A stretch of DNA of 64,000 nt from Lentimicrobiaceae bacterium. Its GTDB lineage: Bacteria; Bacteroidota; Bacteroidia; Bacteroidales; Lentimicrobiaceae. The position numbers and the translations under genes are program-made. The DNA lies in contig JACJXH010000003.1 of the NCBI GenBank assembly GCA_020636745.1, positions 1 through 64,000 of the forward strand. The letters run 5' to 3'. The notes beneath the pieces are model-generated. The model searched no databases, had not been told where the DNA came from, and saw only the letters and a list, made by a program, of their open reading frames with translations. Shown piece by piece: positions 26,366 to 34,715 of the stretch (its first letter is position 1; each line of letters begins with the position of its first letter).

Positions 26366-27919
26366 ATGAGATCAATTTGTTTTTATTTTCAGGTGCATCA
26401 ACCTTTTCGTCTGAGGACATACAGGTTTTTCGATATAGGTGAAAACCACCGCTATTTCGACGATTACCAGAACAGATCTATCATCAGGCGGGTGTCAGAA
26501 CGCTCATATATCCCGATGAATAACCTTTTGCTCAGCCTTATTAAAGAATATGGAGCTGCATTTAAAGTCAGTTTCTCCATTTCGGGTATTGCTATTGACC
26601 AAATGGAAATGTATGCTCCGGAAGCTCTTGAAAGCTTTAAAAAATTGGCAGCTACCGGCAATGTTGAGTTTCTGGCCGAAACATACGCTCATTCTATGGC
26701 TGCTTTGAAAAATCCCGATGAATTCAGATTTCAGGTGAAGAAACATGCCGATCGGATTGAATCGGTTTTTGGCGTTAAACCTACAGCTTTCAGAAATACC
26801 GAGTTGATTTATTCCGATCAGATAGGAGCTATGGTGCATGACCTGGGCTTTAATGTATTGCTTACCGAAGGCGCCAAACACATATTGGGATGGAAAAGCC
26901 CCAACTTCTTGTATTGCAATGCCATCAATCCTAAACTGAAACTTTTGCTGCGCAATTACCAGCTGAGTGATGACATTGGCTTCAGGTTCTCTAATCAAAA
27001 CTGGATTGAATGGCCGCTTTCTGCTGAAAAATTTGCCGGCTGGCTCAAAGCCTATGATAAAAATCAACAGGTGGTCAATATTTTTCTTGATTACGAAACT
27101 TTTGGTGAGCACCAATGGGCCGAAACCGGTATTTTCGACTTTATGAAAGCTCTGCCACGACAGATATTTGCAACCACAGATTTTACTTTTTCAACTCCAA
27201 CTGAAATTGCTAACCGATTGCAGCCTGTTTCAGCAGTAAATGTGCCACATGCCATTTCATGGGCCGATGAAGAGCGCGATTTAACTGCATGGCTGGGTAA
27301 CGAAATGCAGGATGAAGCCTTCGATAGCCTGTATCATTTGGCTGATAAAGTCAATAAGTCTGATAATAAAGATATTCAGAAAGATTGGCTGTACCTGCAA
27401 TCCTCCGACCATTTTTACTATATGTGTACAAAATGGTTTTCAGATGGTGCTGTTCATAATTATTTTAATCCTTACAGCACTCCCTATGAGGCGTTTATTA
27501 ATTATATGAACGTGCTTTCCGATTTTATTGGCCGGGTTGAGAACAACCAGGAGAAGAAAACGCAACCTGTAGCTGAACTCAATATTCCGGATCCTTCAAA
27601 ACTTACCAGGAAAATTCAGGAAGTAACCCCTCAACCGGATGATGCCGATGAAAATGAAACCGGTAACTTTGAAGTCTTATTCAGCCTGTCGAAAAAAGAA
27701 CTCAAACATGCTCTCGGGCAGATAGATATGAAAAACCTGGCTTATGCTCTTTTTAACAGGGCAGAAGAAGAGGTTGAACAACTCCGCAAAAACCTTCCGG
27801 TTGCCTACCGAAACGAACTTGCAAAAGCTTTGCAGGCACTGAAAAAACCACGGAAGTCGGTTATTGACGCTCATCAGAAAAAGATTTCAGAGTTGCTTCA
27901 GACTTTGTTTAAACATTGA
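26366..27919 (+). CDS. GH57 glycoside hydrolase (alpha-amylase or branching-type enzyme)
   Basis: A 517-residue GH57 protein of the retaining alpha-glucan family. The N-terminus CFYFQVHQPFRL has the conserved HQPxR motif. The catalytic nucleophile is Glu146 in RNTELIY and the acid/base is Asp242 in LDYETFGEHQ. The first 400 residues form the (beta/alpha)7 barrel plus helical bundle. The last 120 residues are charged, helical and partly Pro-rich, without a known fold. GH57 members include alpha-amylases and glycogen branching enzymes. Since no GH13 branching enzyme is in the window, either activity fits. It is cytosolic and the third gene of the cluster. Confidence 0.92.
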   Translation: MRSICFYFQVHQPFRLRTYRFFDIGENHRYFDDYQNRSIIRRVSERSYIPMNNLLLSLIKEYGAAFKVSFSISGIAIDQMEMYAPEALESFKKLAATGNVEFLAETYAHSMAALKNPDEFRFQVKKHADRIESVFGVKPTAFRNTELIYSDQIGAMVHDLGFNVLLTEGAKHILGWKSPNFLYCNAINPKLKLLLRNYQLSDDIGFRFSNQNWIEWPLSAEKFAGWLKAYDKNQQVVNIFLDYETFGEHQWAETGIFDFMKALPRQIFATTDFTFSTPTEIANRLQPVSAVNVPHAISWADEERDLTAWLGNEMQDEAFDSLYHLADKVNKSDNKDIQKDWLYLQSSDHFYYMCTKWFSDGAVHNYFNPYSTPYEAFINYMNVLSDFIGRVENNQEKKTQPVAELNIPDPSKLTRKIQEVTPQPDDADENETGNFEVLFSLSKKELKHALGQIDMKNLAYALFNRAEEEVEQLRKNLPVAYRNELAKALQALKKPRKSVIDAHQKKISELLQTLFKH

Positions 27920-27932
27920 TTATCATGATGCT

Positions 27933-27948
27933 AAGTCAATTTTGACTT
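27933..27948 (+). terminator. Weak hairpin after the GH57 gene
   Basis: A 6-bp stem (AAGTCA / TGACTT) with a 4-nt loop and a few T residues lies 14 nt after the GH57 stop. It could attenuate transcription into the next gene. The short stem makes it doubtful. Confidence 0.25.
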
Positions 27949-27989
27949 TTGAATTCATTCACCACCAGACTAAAGGGTAAAAAATCAAG

Positions 27990-28009
27990 AACACTTGTTC
28001 TCAAGTGTT
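27990..28009 (+). promoter_or_regulatory. Perfect inverted repeat upstream of the synthase-phosphorylase gene
   Basis: AACACTTG and CAAGTGTT flank a 4-nt loop, ending 28 nt before the ATG at 28038. It may be a regulator-binding dyad or an mRNA hairpin controlling the last gene of the glycogen cluster. A GTG codon at 28005 that could extend the reading frame falls inside it, which argues against that start. Confidence 0.45.
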
Positions 28010-28037
28010 TCTATTGTTCAATTTTACAATAAATGAA

Positions 28038-31000
28038 ATGACTGAAAATAAAATAATTAAGCCTGACTATATATTTGAAACCAGCTGGGAAATCTGCAAT
28101 AAAGTCGGCGGAATCTATACGGTGGTTTCTACAAAGGCTCCGGGAGTTCAAAAGGAATTTGAAGACAACTATATACTGATTGGTCCTGATGTCTGGAAAG
28201 AAACCAATCAGAATCCTGATTTCAAGGAAGATAAGTTTATTTACAGATCGTGGCGCGAGCATGCTGAAACAAACGGACTCCATATCAGAATCGGAAGATG
28301 GAATATTGAAAGTAGTCCGATTGTTGTTCTGGTTGATTTTACTCCGTACATTCAGATTAAAGATAAAATCTTTACTGATTTTTGGGAAAAATTTAAACTG
28401 GATTCTATTTCCGGACAATGGGATTATGTTGAACCTGTGTTATTTGGATATGCTGCCGGTAAAGTAATCGAAAGCTTTTATGAGTTTAATCTCACGGCTC
28501 ACGATAGGATAATTGCTCATTTTCACGAATGGATGACCGGGGCAGGTGTATTGTATCTGCGCGAATATGTGCCACAGGTTGGCTGTGTGTTCACAACCCA
28601 CGCAACTGCGCTGGGAAGAGCTATTGCAGGTAATCACCTTCCGTTGTATGGCGATATGGCCGGTTATATTCCTGATATGACAGCCCGCCGGTTTGAGATT
28701 GTGTCAAAATTCTCGCTCGAAAGGGCTGCTGCTCAGAGCTGCGATGCTTTTACAACCGTTAGTGAAATTACTGCAAAGGAATGCAGCCACTTTCTTGGAC
28801 GACAAGTTGACTTGATTACCCCGAATGGATTTGACGATAGTTTTGTGCCTCCCGCCGCTGAATTTGACAACCGCCGGTTGATGGCCAAAAATAAAATAAT
28901 GCAGGTAGCCAGGGCCTTATTCAATTCTGACCTTCCGGAAGATACTATTCTTACCATCAACAGTGGCAGGTATGAGTTTCGTAACAAAGGGATTGACCTT
29001 TATATTGATGCATTGGCGCGTTTAAATCAGAATAAGGACCTTGACAGAAACATCATTGGTTTTATTGCAGTACCTGCTAACCATTCGGGCCCTTCTCAGG
29101 CGCTTGCAGCCCGGTTAAATGAGCCTGACTTTAGCCAGCCTACCGATGGCCAGTATCTGACCCATGGGCTGCATTACCCTGAGTACGACCAGGTTCTAAA
29201 CAAAGCACATGCCGCTGGCCTGATGAATAGGCCTGATGATAAGGTGAAACTGGTTTTTATACCATCTTATCTCAACGGCCAGGATGGAATTTTTAATTTT
29301 TCGTATTACGAACTGCTTATTGGTTTTGACCTTTCTGTTTTTCCATCTTATTATGAACCATGGGGTTACACCCCCCTCGAGAGTCTTGCTTTTCATATTC
29401 CAACTATTACTACCAACCTGGCAGGCTTCGGATTGTGGATTAAAGAAAAGGTTGAAAAATATGAGCCCGGTGCATGGGTGATCGACAGAGATGATAAAAA
29501 TCAGGCTCAGGTTGTTGAGAAAATTGCTGAAATTATTCAGATGTATGCAGGATTTGATGCCAAAAAGATTGAAGCAGCCCGAACCCTGGCTTTTGAAATT
29601 TCAAGAAGTGCCTTGTGGGATGAACTTTCAATCAATTATGGTGTAGCATACAGCATTGCGCTTAATAAGGTAGCAGGCCGTGAAGAACTTTTCCGTGACA
29701 AAAGGACCCCTGATGTACTCATGGCTTTTCAGCCTAAAAGATACCAGGCCCCGGTGTGGCATAAAGTGCTCATTAAGCCGGGTATTCCCGACAGGTTTAC
29801 AGGATTGAAACGCTTATCGCGTAACTTATGGTGGACATGGAACCCTGAAACGGTAGAACTTTTCAGAATGATTGATCCGATTCAGTGGGAAGCACTGAAT
29901 CATAACCCCATGTCGCTGCTCGAGTCGCTCACTGTAAAGCAAATGATGCAACTGGAGCGTAATGAAGCTTTTATTGCTAAGCTTGATAAAGTTTATGGCG
30001 AGTTTGAGGCCTATATGAAAAAAGCCTCTGAAAAACCAAAACATCAGATTGCCTATTTCAGCATGGAATATGGTTTGCACGATACTGTTCAGATTTTTTC
30101 AGGTGGCTTGGGAATTCTTGCCGGCGATTACCTGAAGCAGGCCAGCGATTCAAATGCAAATATGATAGGAGTGGGGTTACTCTACCGGTATGGCTATTTC
30201 CGCCAGCACCTCTCCATGTTCGGCGATCAGGTGGCCAGCTATAATCCTCAGAAATTTACCCATATGCCCCTAAAGCCGGTTCGCAATAGTAATGGCGAAT
30301 GGGTCATGATCTCTATTGTTTTGCCCGGACGAAATCTGTATGCTAAAGTATGGAAACTCGATGTGGGACGTATTCCGCTTTATTTGCTTGATGCTGATAT
30401 TGAAGAAAACAGCGAGGCCGACCGTTTTATTACCCATCAGCTTTATGGAGGAGATTGGGATAACAGGTTTAAACAGGAATTGTTGCTTGGCGTGGGTGGT
30501 ATCCGCATGCTTAATGCCATTGGCATGAAACCACAGGTGTATCATTGCAATGAAGGGCATGCTGCTTTTATTGGAATTGAACGTTTGCGATTGCTTGTTC
30601 AGGAAAAGAACTTTCCATTTGATCAGGCCCTGGAAATTGTAAGGGCTACCCAGCTGTTTACAACACACACTCCAGTTCCGGCCGGACACGATGCGTTTTC
30701 TGAGGATGTGCTCAGGGCTTATATTCCTCATTATGCCGATAGATTGAATATTTCGTGGAATACGTTTATGAATCTGGGAAGATTTGTTGAAGACAAGCAG
30801 GATGAAAAATTTTCGATGAGCGTGCTTGCGGCCCGTCTGTCTCAGGAAATGAATGGAGTGAGCCGCATTCACGGACGCGTAAGCCGCGAAATGTTCCAGG
30901 GAATGTTTGAAGGATATTTCGCTGACGAACTGTATATCAGCCATGTAACCAACGGAGTTCACCTCCCCACCTGGGCTTCTCCTAAATGGCAGGCGCTGTA

Positions 31001-32297
31001 CAAAAGAGTTTTTGGTGACGATTATATTGCGAACCAAACAAACAAAAATATCTGGGAAAAAATTTATGAAGTTCCCGATGAAGAGATTTGGGAACTCAGA
31101 CAGCAACATCGCAAGGATCTGATTGATTTTCTGAAAATCAGACTTGGAGATGATTTGAAACGTCGTCAGGAAAATCCAAAGTTTATCCTGAGAACGCTTG
31201 ATACATTAAATGATAAGGTTTTAACCATCGGATTTGCACGCAGGTTTGCGACTTATAAAAGAGCTCATCTGCTGTTTACCAATCTCGATCGTTTGTCTCA
31301 ACTGGTCAATAATGCCAAACAACCGGTTCAGTTTGTTTTTGCTGGCAAAGCTCATCCGGCCGACAAAGCCGGACAGGATTTGATTAAGCGCGTACTGGAA
31401 GTCTCCAAAATGCCGCAGTTTTCCGGTAAAATCATTTTTATCGAAAATTATGATATGACCCTGGGTGCCAAACTGGTACAAGGCGTTGATGTATGGTTAA
31501 ATACGCCTACCCGTCCGCTCGAAGCTTCCGGAACAAGCGGTGAAAAAGCTGTGATGAACGGCGTGGTCAATTTTAGTGTACTGGACGGCTGGTGGGCCGA
31601 AGGCTACAAACCCGATGCCGGATGGGCACTTCAGGAAGAGAGAACCTACGATAATCAACAGTTTCAGGATGAACTTGATTCTGAGAATATTTACAATATT
31701 TTTGTGGAAGAAATTGTCCCCAATTTCTATAACCGTAACGAAAAAGGGATTCCTGAAAAATGGGTCGCATCCATCAAAAAAACCATTGCCGGAATTGCCC
31801 CTGAATTTACCATGAAACGCATGATAGATGATTACTATAAGCAGTTTTATAATAAGCTTATCGGACGCTCGTCTATGATGTTTGCCAAGGATTATGAAAA
31901 TATCAGATTATTGTCATCGTGGAAACGGAAAGTAAACAGAGGCTGGGATAGTATTGAGGTGGTTTCGGTCAATGTCCCCGATTCATCTAAAAAACCTTTG
32001 CGCCTTGGTCAGAATTTTGTTGCTGAAGTGGTTCTGAATGTGAATGAATTGTCAGCCCATAATGTTGGTCTTGAAATTTTATTCGGACAAAAGGATAACG
32101 ATGAGGTAAAAAAACTGACATTTGTTGAAGAAATGGCCGTAATCGGAGTAAATGGAAATATTGTGACTTTCTTTATCGAAATTCCTACTTTGCAGGCCGG
32201 CGTATTCGATTTTGCATTCAGGCTCTTTCCAAAGCATCCATTGTTGCCTCACCGCCAGGATTTTAACCTGATAAGATGGATTTCTCAGGTAGAATAA
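28038..32297 (+). CDS. Fused glycogen synthase (GT3-like) and alpha-glucan phosphorylase (GT35)
   Basis: A 1419-residue two-enzyme polypeptide. Residues 1-560 are a eukaryote-like GT3 glycogen synthase: FETSWEICNKVGGIYTVV at the start, HEWMTGAG, TTHATALGR, and catalytic glutamates in YYEPWGYTPLE. Residues of about 580-690 are the DUF3417-type N-terminal region (LSRNLWWTWNPE). The GT35 phosphorylase follows with YFSMEYGL, SGGLGILAGD, HCNEGHAAF and the PLP-binding Lys1170 in SGTSGEKAV, where the usual Met is Glu. One chain could therefore both extend and phosphorolyse cytosolic glycogen. The ATG at 28038 is chosen over a GTG at 28005 that falls in an inverted repeat. In some Bacteroidota the two enzymes are separate proteins. 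Confidence 0.93.
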   Translation: MTENKIIKPDYIFETSWEICNKVGGIYTVVSTKAPGVQKEFEDNYILIGPDVWKETNQNPDFKEDKFIYRSWREHAETNGLHIRIGRWNIESSPIVVLVDFTPYIQIKDKIFTDFWEKFKLDSISGQWDYVEPVLFGYAAGKVIESFYEFNLTAHDRIIAHFHEWMTGAGVLYLREYVPQVGCVFTTHATALGRAIAGNHLPLYGDMAGYIPDMTARRFEIVSKFSLERAAAQSCDAFTTVSEITAKECSHFLGRQVDLITPNGFDDSFVPPAAEFDNRRLMAKNKIMQVARALFNSDLPEDTILTINSGRYEFRNKGIDLYIDALARLNQNKDLDRNIIGFIAVPANHSGPSQALAARLNEPDFSQPTDGQYLTHGLHYPEYDQVLNKAHAAGLMNRPDDKVKLVFIPSYLNGQDGIFNFSYYELLIGFDLSVFPSYYEPWGYTPLESLAFHIPTITTNLAGFGLWIKEKVEKYEPGAWVIDRDDKNQAQVVEKIAEIIQMYAGFDAKKIEAARTLAFEISRSALWDELSINYGVAYSIALNKVAGREELFRDKRTPDVLMAFQPKRYQAPVWHKVLIKPGIPDRFTGLKRLSRNLWWTWNPETVELFRMIDPIQWEALNHNPMSLLESLTVKQMMQLERNEAFIAKLDKVYGEFEAYMKKASEKPKHQIAYFSMEYGLHDTVQIFSGGLGILAGDYLKQASDSNANMIGVGLLYRYGYFRQHLSMFGDQVASYNPQKFTHMPLKPVRNSNGEWVMISIVLPGRNLYAKVWKLDVGRIPLYLLDADIEENSEADRFITHQLYGGDWDNRFKQELLLGVGGIRMLNAIGMKPQVYHCNEGHAAFIGIERLRLLVQEKNFPFDQALEIVRATQLFTTHTPVPAGHDAFSEDVLRAYIPHYADRLNISWNTFMNLGRFVEDKQDEKFSMSVLAARLSQEMNGVSRIHGRVSREMFQGMFEGYFADELYISHVTNGVHLPTWASPKWQALYKRVFGDDYIANQTNKNIWEKIYEVPDEEIWELRQQHRKDLIDFLKIRLGDDLKRRQENPKFILRTLDTLNDKVLTIGFARRFATYKRAHLLFTNLDRLSQLVNNAKQPVQFVFAGKAHPADKAGQDLIKRVLEVSKMPQFSGKIIFIENYDMTLGAKLVQGVDVWLNTPTRPLEASGTSGEKAVMNGVVNFSVLDGWWAEGYKPDAGWALQEERTYDNQQFQDELDSENIYNIFVEEIVPNFYNRNEKGIPEKWVASIKKTIAGIAPEFTMKRMIDDYYKQFYNKLIGRSSMMFAKDYENIRLLSSWKRKVNRGWDSIEVVSVNVPDSSKKPLRLGQNFVAEVVLNVNELSAHNVGLEILFGQKDNDEVKKLTFVEEMAVIGVNGNIVTFFIEIPTLQAGVFDFAFRLFPKHPLLPHRQDFNLIRWISQVE

Positions 32298-32415
32298 TCT
32301 GAATGAGAAATATGGAATAGAGTGGGCTTTTAAAAAATAATTGATTGAAGTGCCATTGGTTAGATTGATGGTAGCCCTGGCAAACAAATCTGAAAACTAA
32401 ACCAAAACAAAGAAT

Positions 32416-33162
32416 ATGAAATTACTCGAAGGAAAAACGGCTTTAATTACGGGAGGTGCCCGTGGTATTGGAAAAGCTATTGCTTTGAAGTTTGCTGCTG
32501 AAGGAGCTGATGTGGCTTTTTCTGATCTAAATTATGATGCCGCCTCAGAATCCCTCGAAAAGGAGCTGGCTGCTTTTGGTGTGAAAGCCAAAGGATATGC
32601 ATCGGATGCTAGTTCATTTGATGGCAGTGATAAACTGATTAACGATGTAATGGCTGATTTTGGTCGTATTGATGTGTTGGTAAATAATGCGGGTATAACA
32701 CGCGACAATTTACTGATGCGAATGACAGAAGCCGATTGGGATTTGGTGATTAAAGTGAATCTGAAATCAGTATTTAACATGACCAAAGCTGTTCAGCGGG
32801 TGATGCTCAAGCAACGTTCAGGTTCAATTATCAACATGAGTTCGGTAGTTGGCGTTGGCGGAAATGCCGGCCAGTCAAACTATTCAGCCTCTAAAGCTGG
32901 ATTGATTGGCTTTACTAAATCAATGGCACAGGAGTTGGGCTCACGCAGTATTCGTTGCAATGCCATAGCGCCCGGCTTTATCGAAACAGATATGACAGCA
33001 AAATTGCCGGAAGATGTTCGCAAAGCATGGATTGAAGGTATTCCGCTCAAACGTGGCGGTAAACCTGAAGATGTGGCAGATGTCAGTTTATTTTTGGCTT
33101 CCGACCTCTCATCATATGTAACCGGTCAGGTGATAAGCGTTTGCGGTGGTATGCAGATGTAA
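32416..33162 (+). CDS. fabG: 3-oxoacyl-[acyl-carrier-protein] reductase
   Basis: This NADPH-dependent reductase carries out the first reduction in fatty-acid elongation. The 248 residues are exactly family size. The Rossmann glycine motif is TGGARGIGKA, NNAGI follows, and the active site includes Ser in MSSVVG and YSASKAG (Tyr and Lys four apart). The C-terminus TGQVISVCGGMQM matches FabG proteins. It is 118 nt downstream of the synthase-phosphorylase gene. No other fab gene is adjacent, so a broader short-chain reductase role cannot be excluded. A strong terminator follows at 33228. Confidence 0.92.
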   Translation: MKLLEGKTALITGGARGIGKAIALKFAAEGADVAFSDLNYDAASESLEKELAAFGVKAKGYASDASSFDGSDKLINDVMADFGRIDVLVNNAGITRDNLLMRMTEADWDLVIKVNLKSVFNMTKAVQRVMLKQRSGSIINMSSVVGVGGNAGQSNYSASKAGLIGFTKSMAQELGSRSIRCNAIAPGFIETDMTAKLPEDVRKAWIEGIPLKRGGKPEDVADVSLFLASDLSSYVTGQVISVCGGMQM

Positions 33163-33227
33163 TTATTGAACCAATTAATGTTAAATACAGGTGGTAACTT
33201 ATTGCTTGTAGTTTAGCATAGTAGTAT

Positions 33228-33272
33228 AAAAAATAATGGTGGGCTGCTTTCAGCAGCCCACCATTATTTTTT
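33228..33272. terminator. Bidirectional terminator with a 21-bp perfect stem
   Basis: Two 21-nt arms are perfectly complementary around a 3-nt loop TTC. A GC-rich core (GTGGGCTGCT) is flanked by six A on the left and six T on the right, so it can terminate in both directions. It serves fabG on the plus strand and the broken lipoprotein gene on the minus strand. Confidence 0.92.
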
Positions 33273-33282
33273 ACCAGTTTGC

Positions 33283-34269
33283 TCAGTGGCCGCCACTACC
33301 TCCACCTCCGCTTGTAACTACTGTTACATCAACATAACTCAGATTGTTCAAGGTGTCAACAACAGGTTGAGATGCGGTTGTTTCAGGAGAACCCCATTGC
33401 CCGGCTGTATTTCCGGTATAATTGCCTATGACTGCATCTTCAAGATGTATAAATGAAGCATTGCCATTACCGCTCATGTAAAAAGTGAGCCGGTAAAGAC
33501 CTAAAGCAGTAGGTTTCCATCCACCTTGTGAAGCACCATAAATGTATTTGCCTCCTACATTTAGTTCAGGTGCAAAACCAAACCCAGTTAATGGAGCCGA
33601 AACACCTTCGCCTATCCACATTCCTGCATCATCATCCCAAACAGGAATAGCATCAGCAGCAAGGGGTTGCACGATGAGCTTCGGTGAATTGGAAACAATA
33701 GTTGCCCAATTTCCCTCATACGTAGTTGCATTCGTTCCCTGAATTTCGTTCTTACTGCTGGTGTTGGCAAGTAATGCCATGAGAAATCCTGTCATCGGTG
33801 CATCTGAAATGTCGTAATACAGGGTAACCTCCAGTCTGAAAGGCCTACCAATCTTAGGGTTTACTGCTTCAATAACATCGCCCCAATCAATAAAAGTGAC
33901 ATAAAGGTCTTGATTGGCATTGGCGAACTCAGCCTGCCACAAATTGCCTGTTTCCTTTTGAGCATACTAGGGGCCGTTTTCATTCAGATAAACAAGTTCT
34001 TCTGCGGTTAATCCGGTAAATGGTCCAGTATAGGGAACCTCAAATTTAAAGTTAGCCTCTGATATCATACTGATGCTAAACCCATCAGAAGCAAAAACCG
34101 GAAATGACAGATTGTTGCCGGCAGGTTCGGTGTGGCCACCACCACCACCGTTGCCTCCACCGGCCTTGAGTGATGGATAATTTGATTCCTGATCAAACGA
34201 ATCATCTGTACATTGCGTAAAAAACACCATGCTAAACATAACCAATGGTGCCAGAATTTTCTTAAACAT
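33283..34269 (-). pseudogene. Gly-rich lipoprotein of unknown function, interrupted by an in-frame amber codon
   Basis: The reading frame begins at an ATG with a strong Shine-Dalgarno AAGGAGG five bases upstream (34275-34281), rare in this phylum. A lipobox-like MVFFTQC and a Gly/His-rich linker (GGGNGGGGGH) follow. After residue 100 a TAG occurs at 33967-33969. The same frame continues for about 228 more codons, with YAQKETGNLWQAEF next. Just before the stop is NENGP, so a TGG to TAG change is the simplest explanation. The downstream part has beta-rich segments and ends in another Gly/His tail (GGGGSGGH). No family was recognised. As sequenced only a 100-residue lipoprotein would be made, unless the codon is read through. 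Confidence 0.8.
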
Positions 34270-34715
34270 GCTAACCTCCTTTTTAATATGTGAATAAAAA
34301 GTTCAGAGAACACTATTTTGAAAATAATAGTGAGTCCTAACAAAGGAGTATAGTGTAGAATGAATTCCGGAGTGCTTGAACAACCTTTTACGGGGCAGGT
34401 GATTTTATCTTTAGTTCAGCTAATGTGAATTAATTTAGAGTAGAATTCTAAATGGTTTGGTTGTTCGCAGGTAAGTAACTCGGGCAGGATTTAAGTGTTA
34501 AATATACAAAACAAATTTGTGAAAACCAAGGAATGGAAATTTATTTTATTGTTTGGATACATGTGTATATGCTCCATTTGTAGTGTGTGGGGAATTTAGA
34601 AATGCAAAAGTAGAAATCGCGTTCCGGGAAAATTACGGAACGCGATGATAGCAAAACATGAAAGTGCATGCCAGTATGTTAGGGTACAGGCATTGGAAAT
34701 TTATGATATAATAAA
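34270..34715. other. Intergenic region upstream of the broken lipoprotein gene
   Basis: The 446 bp hold no credible gene. They contain the Shine-Dalgarno of the lipoprotein gene, a kamA terminator at 34616-34646, and a minus-strand TAnnTTTG match (TACTTTTG at 34605-34612) that could start the lipoprotein transcript with a leader of about 330 nt. A dyad CACTATT/AATAGTG lies near 34305-34325. Confidence 0.45.
34616..34646 (-). terminator. Terminator of the KamA-family gene
   Basis: A perfect 11-bp stem (ATCGCGTTCCG and its complement) with a 9-nt loop lies about 70 nt after the stop codon, followed on the minus strand by a T-rich segment broken by A and C. Confidence 0.6.

Noticed and set aside
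28005..28037. GTG-initiated N-terminal extension of the synthase-phosphorylase
   Set aside because: It falls inside a perfect inverted repeat and the added residues are not part of the family N-terminus; the ATG at 28038 is better.
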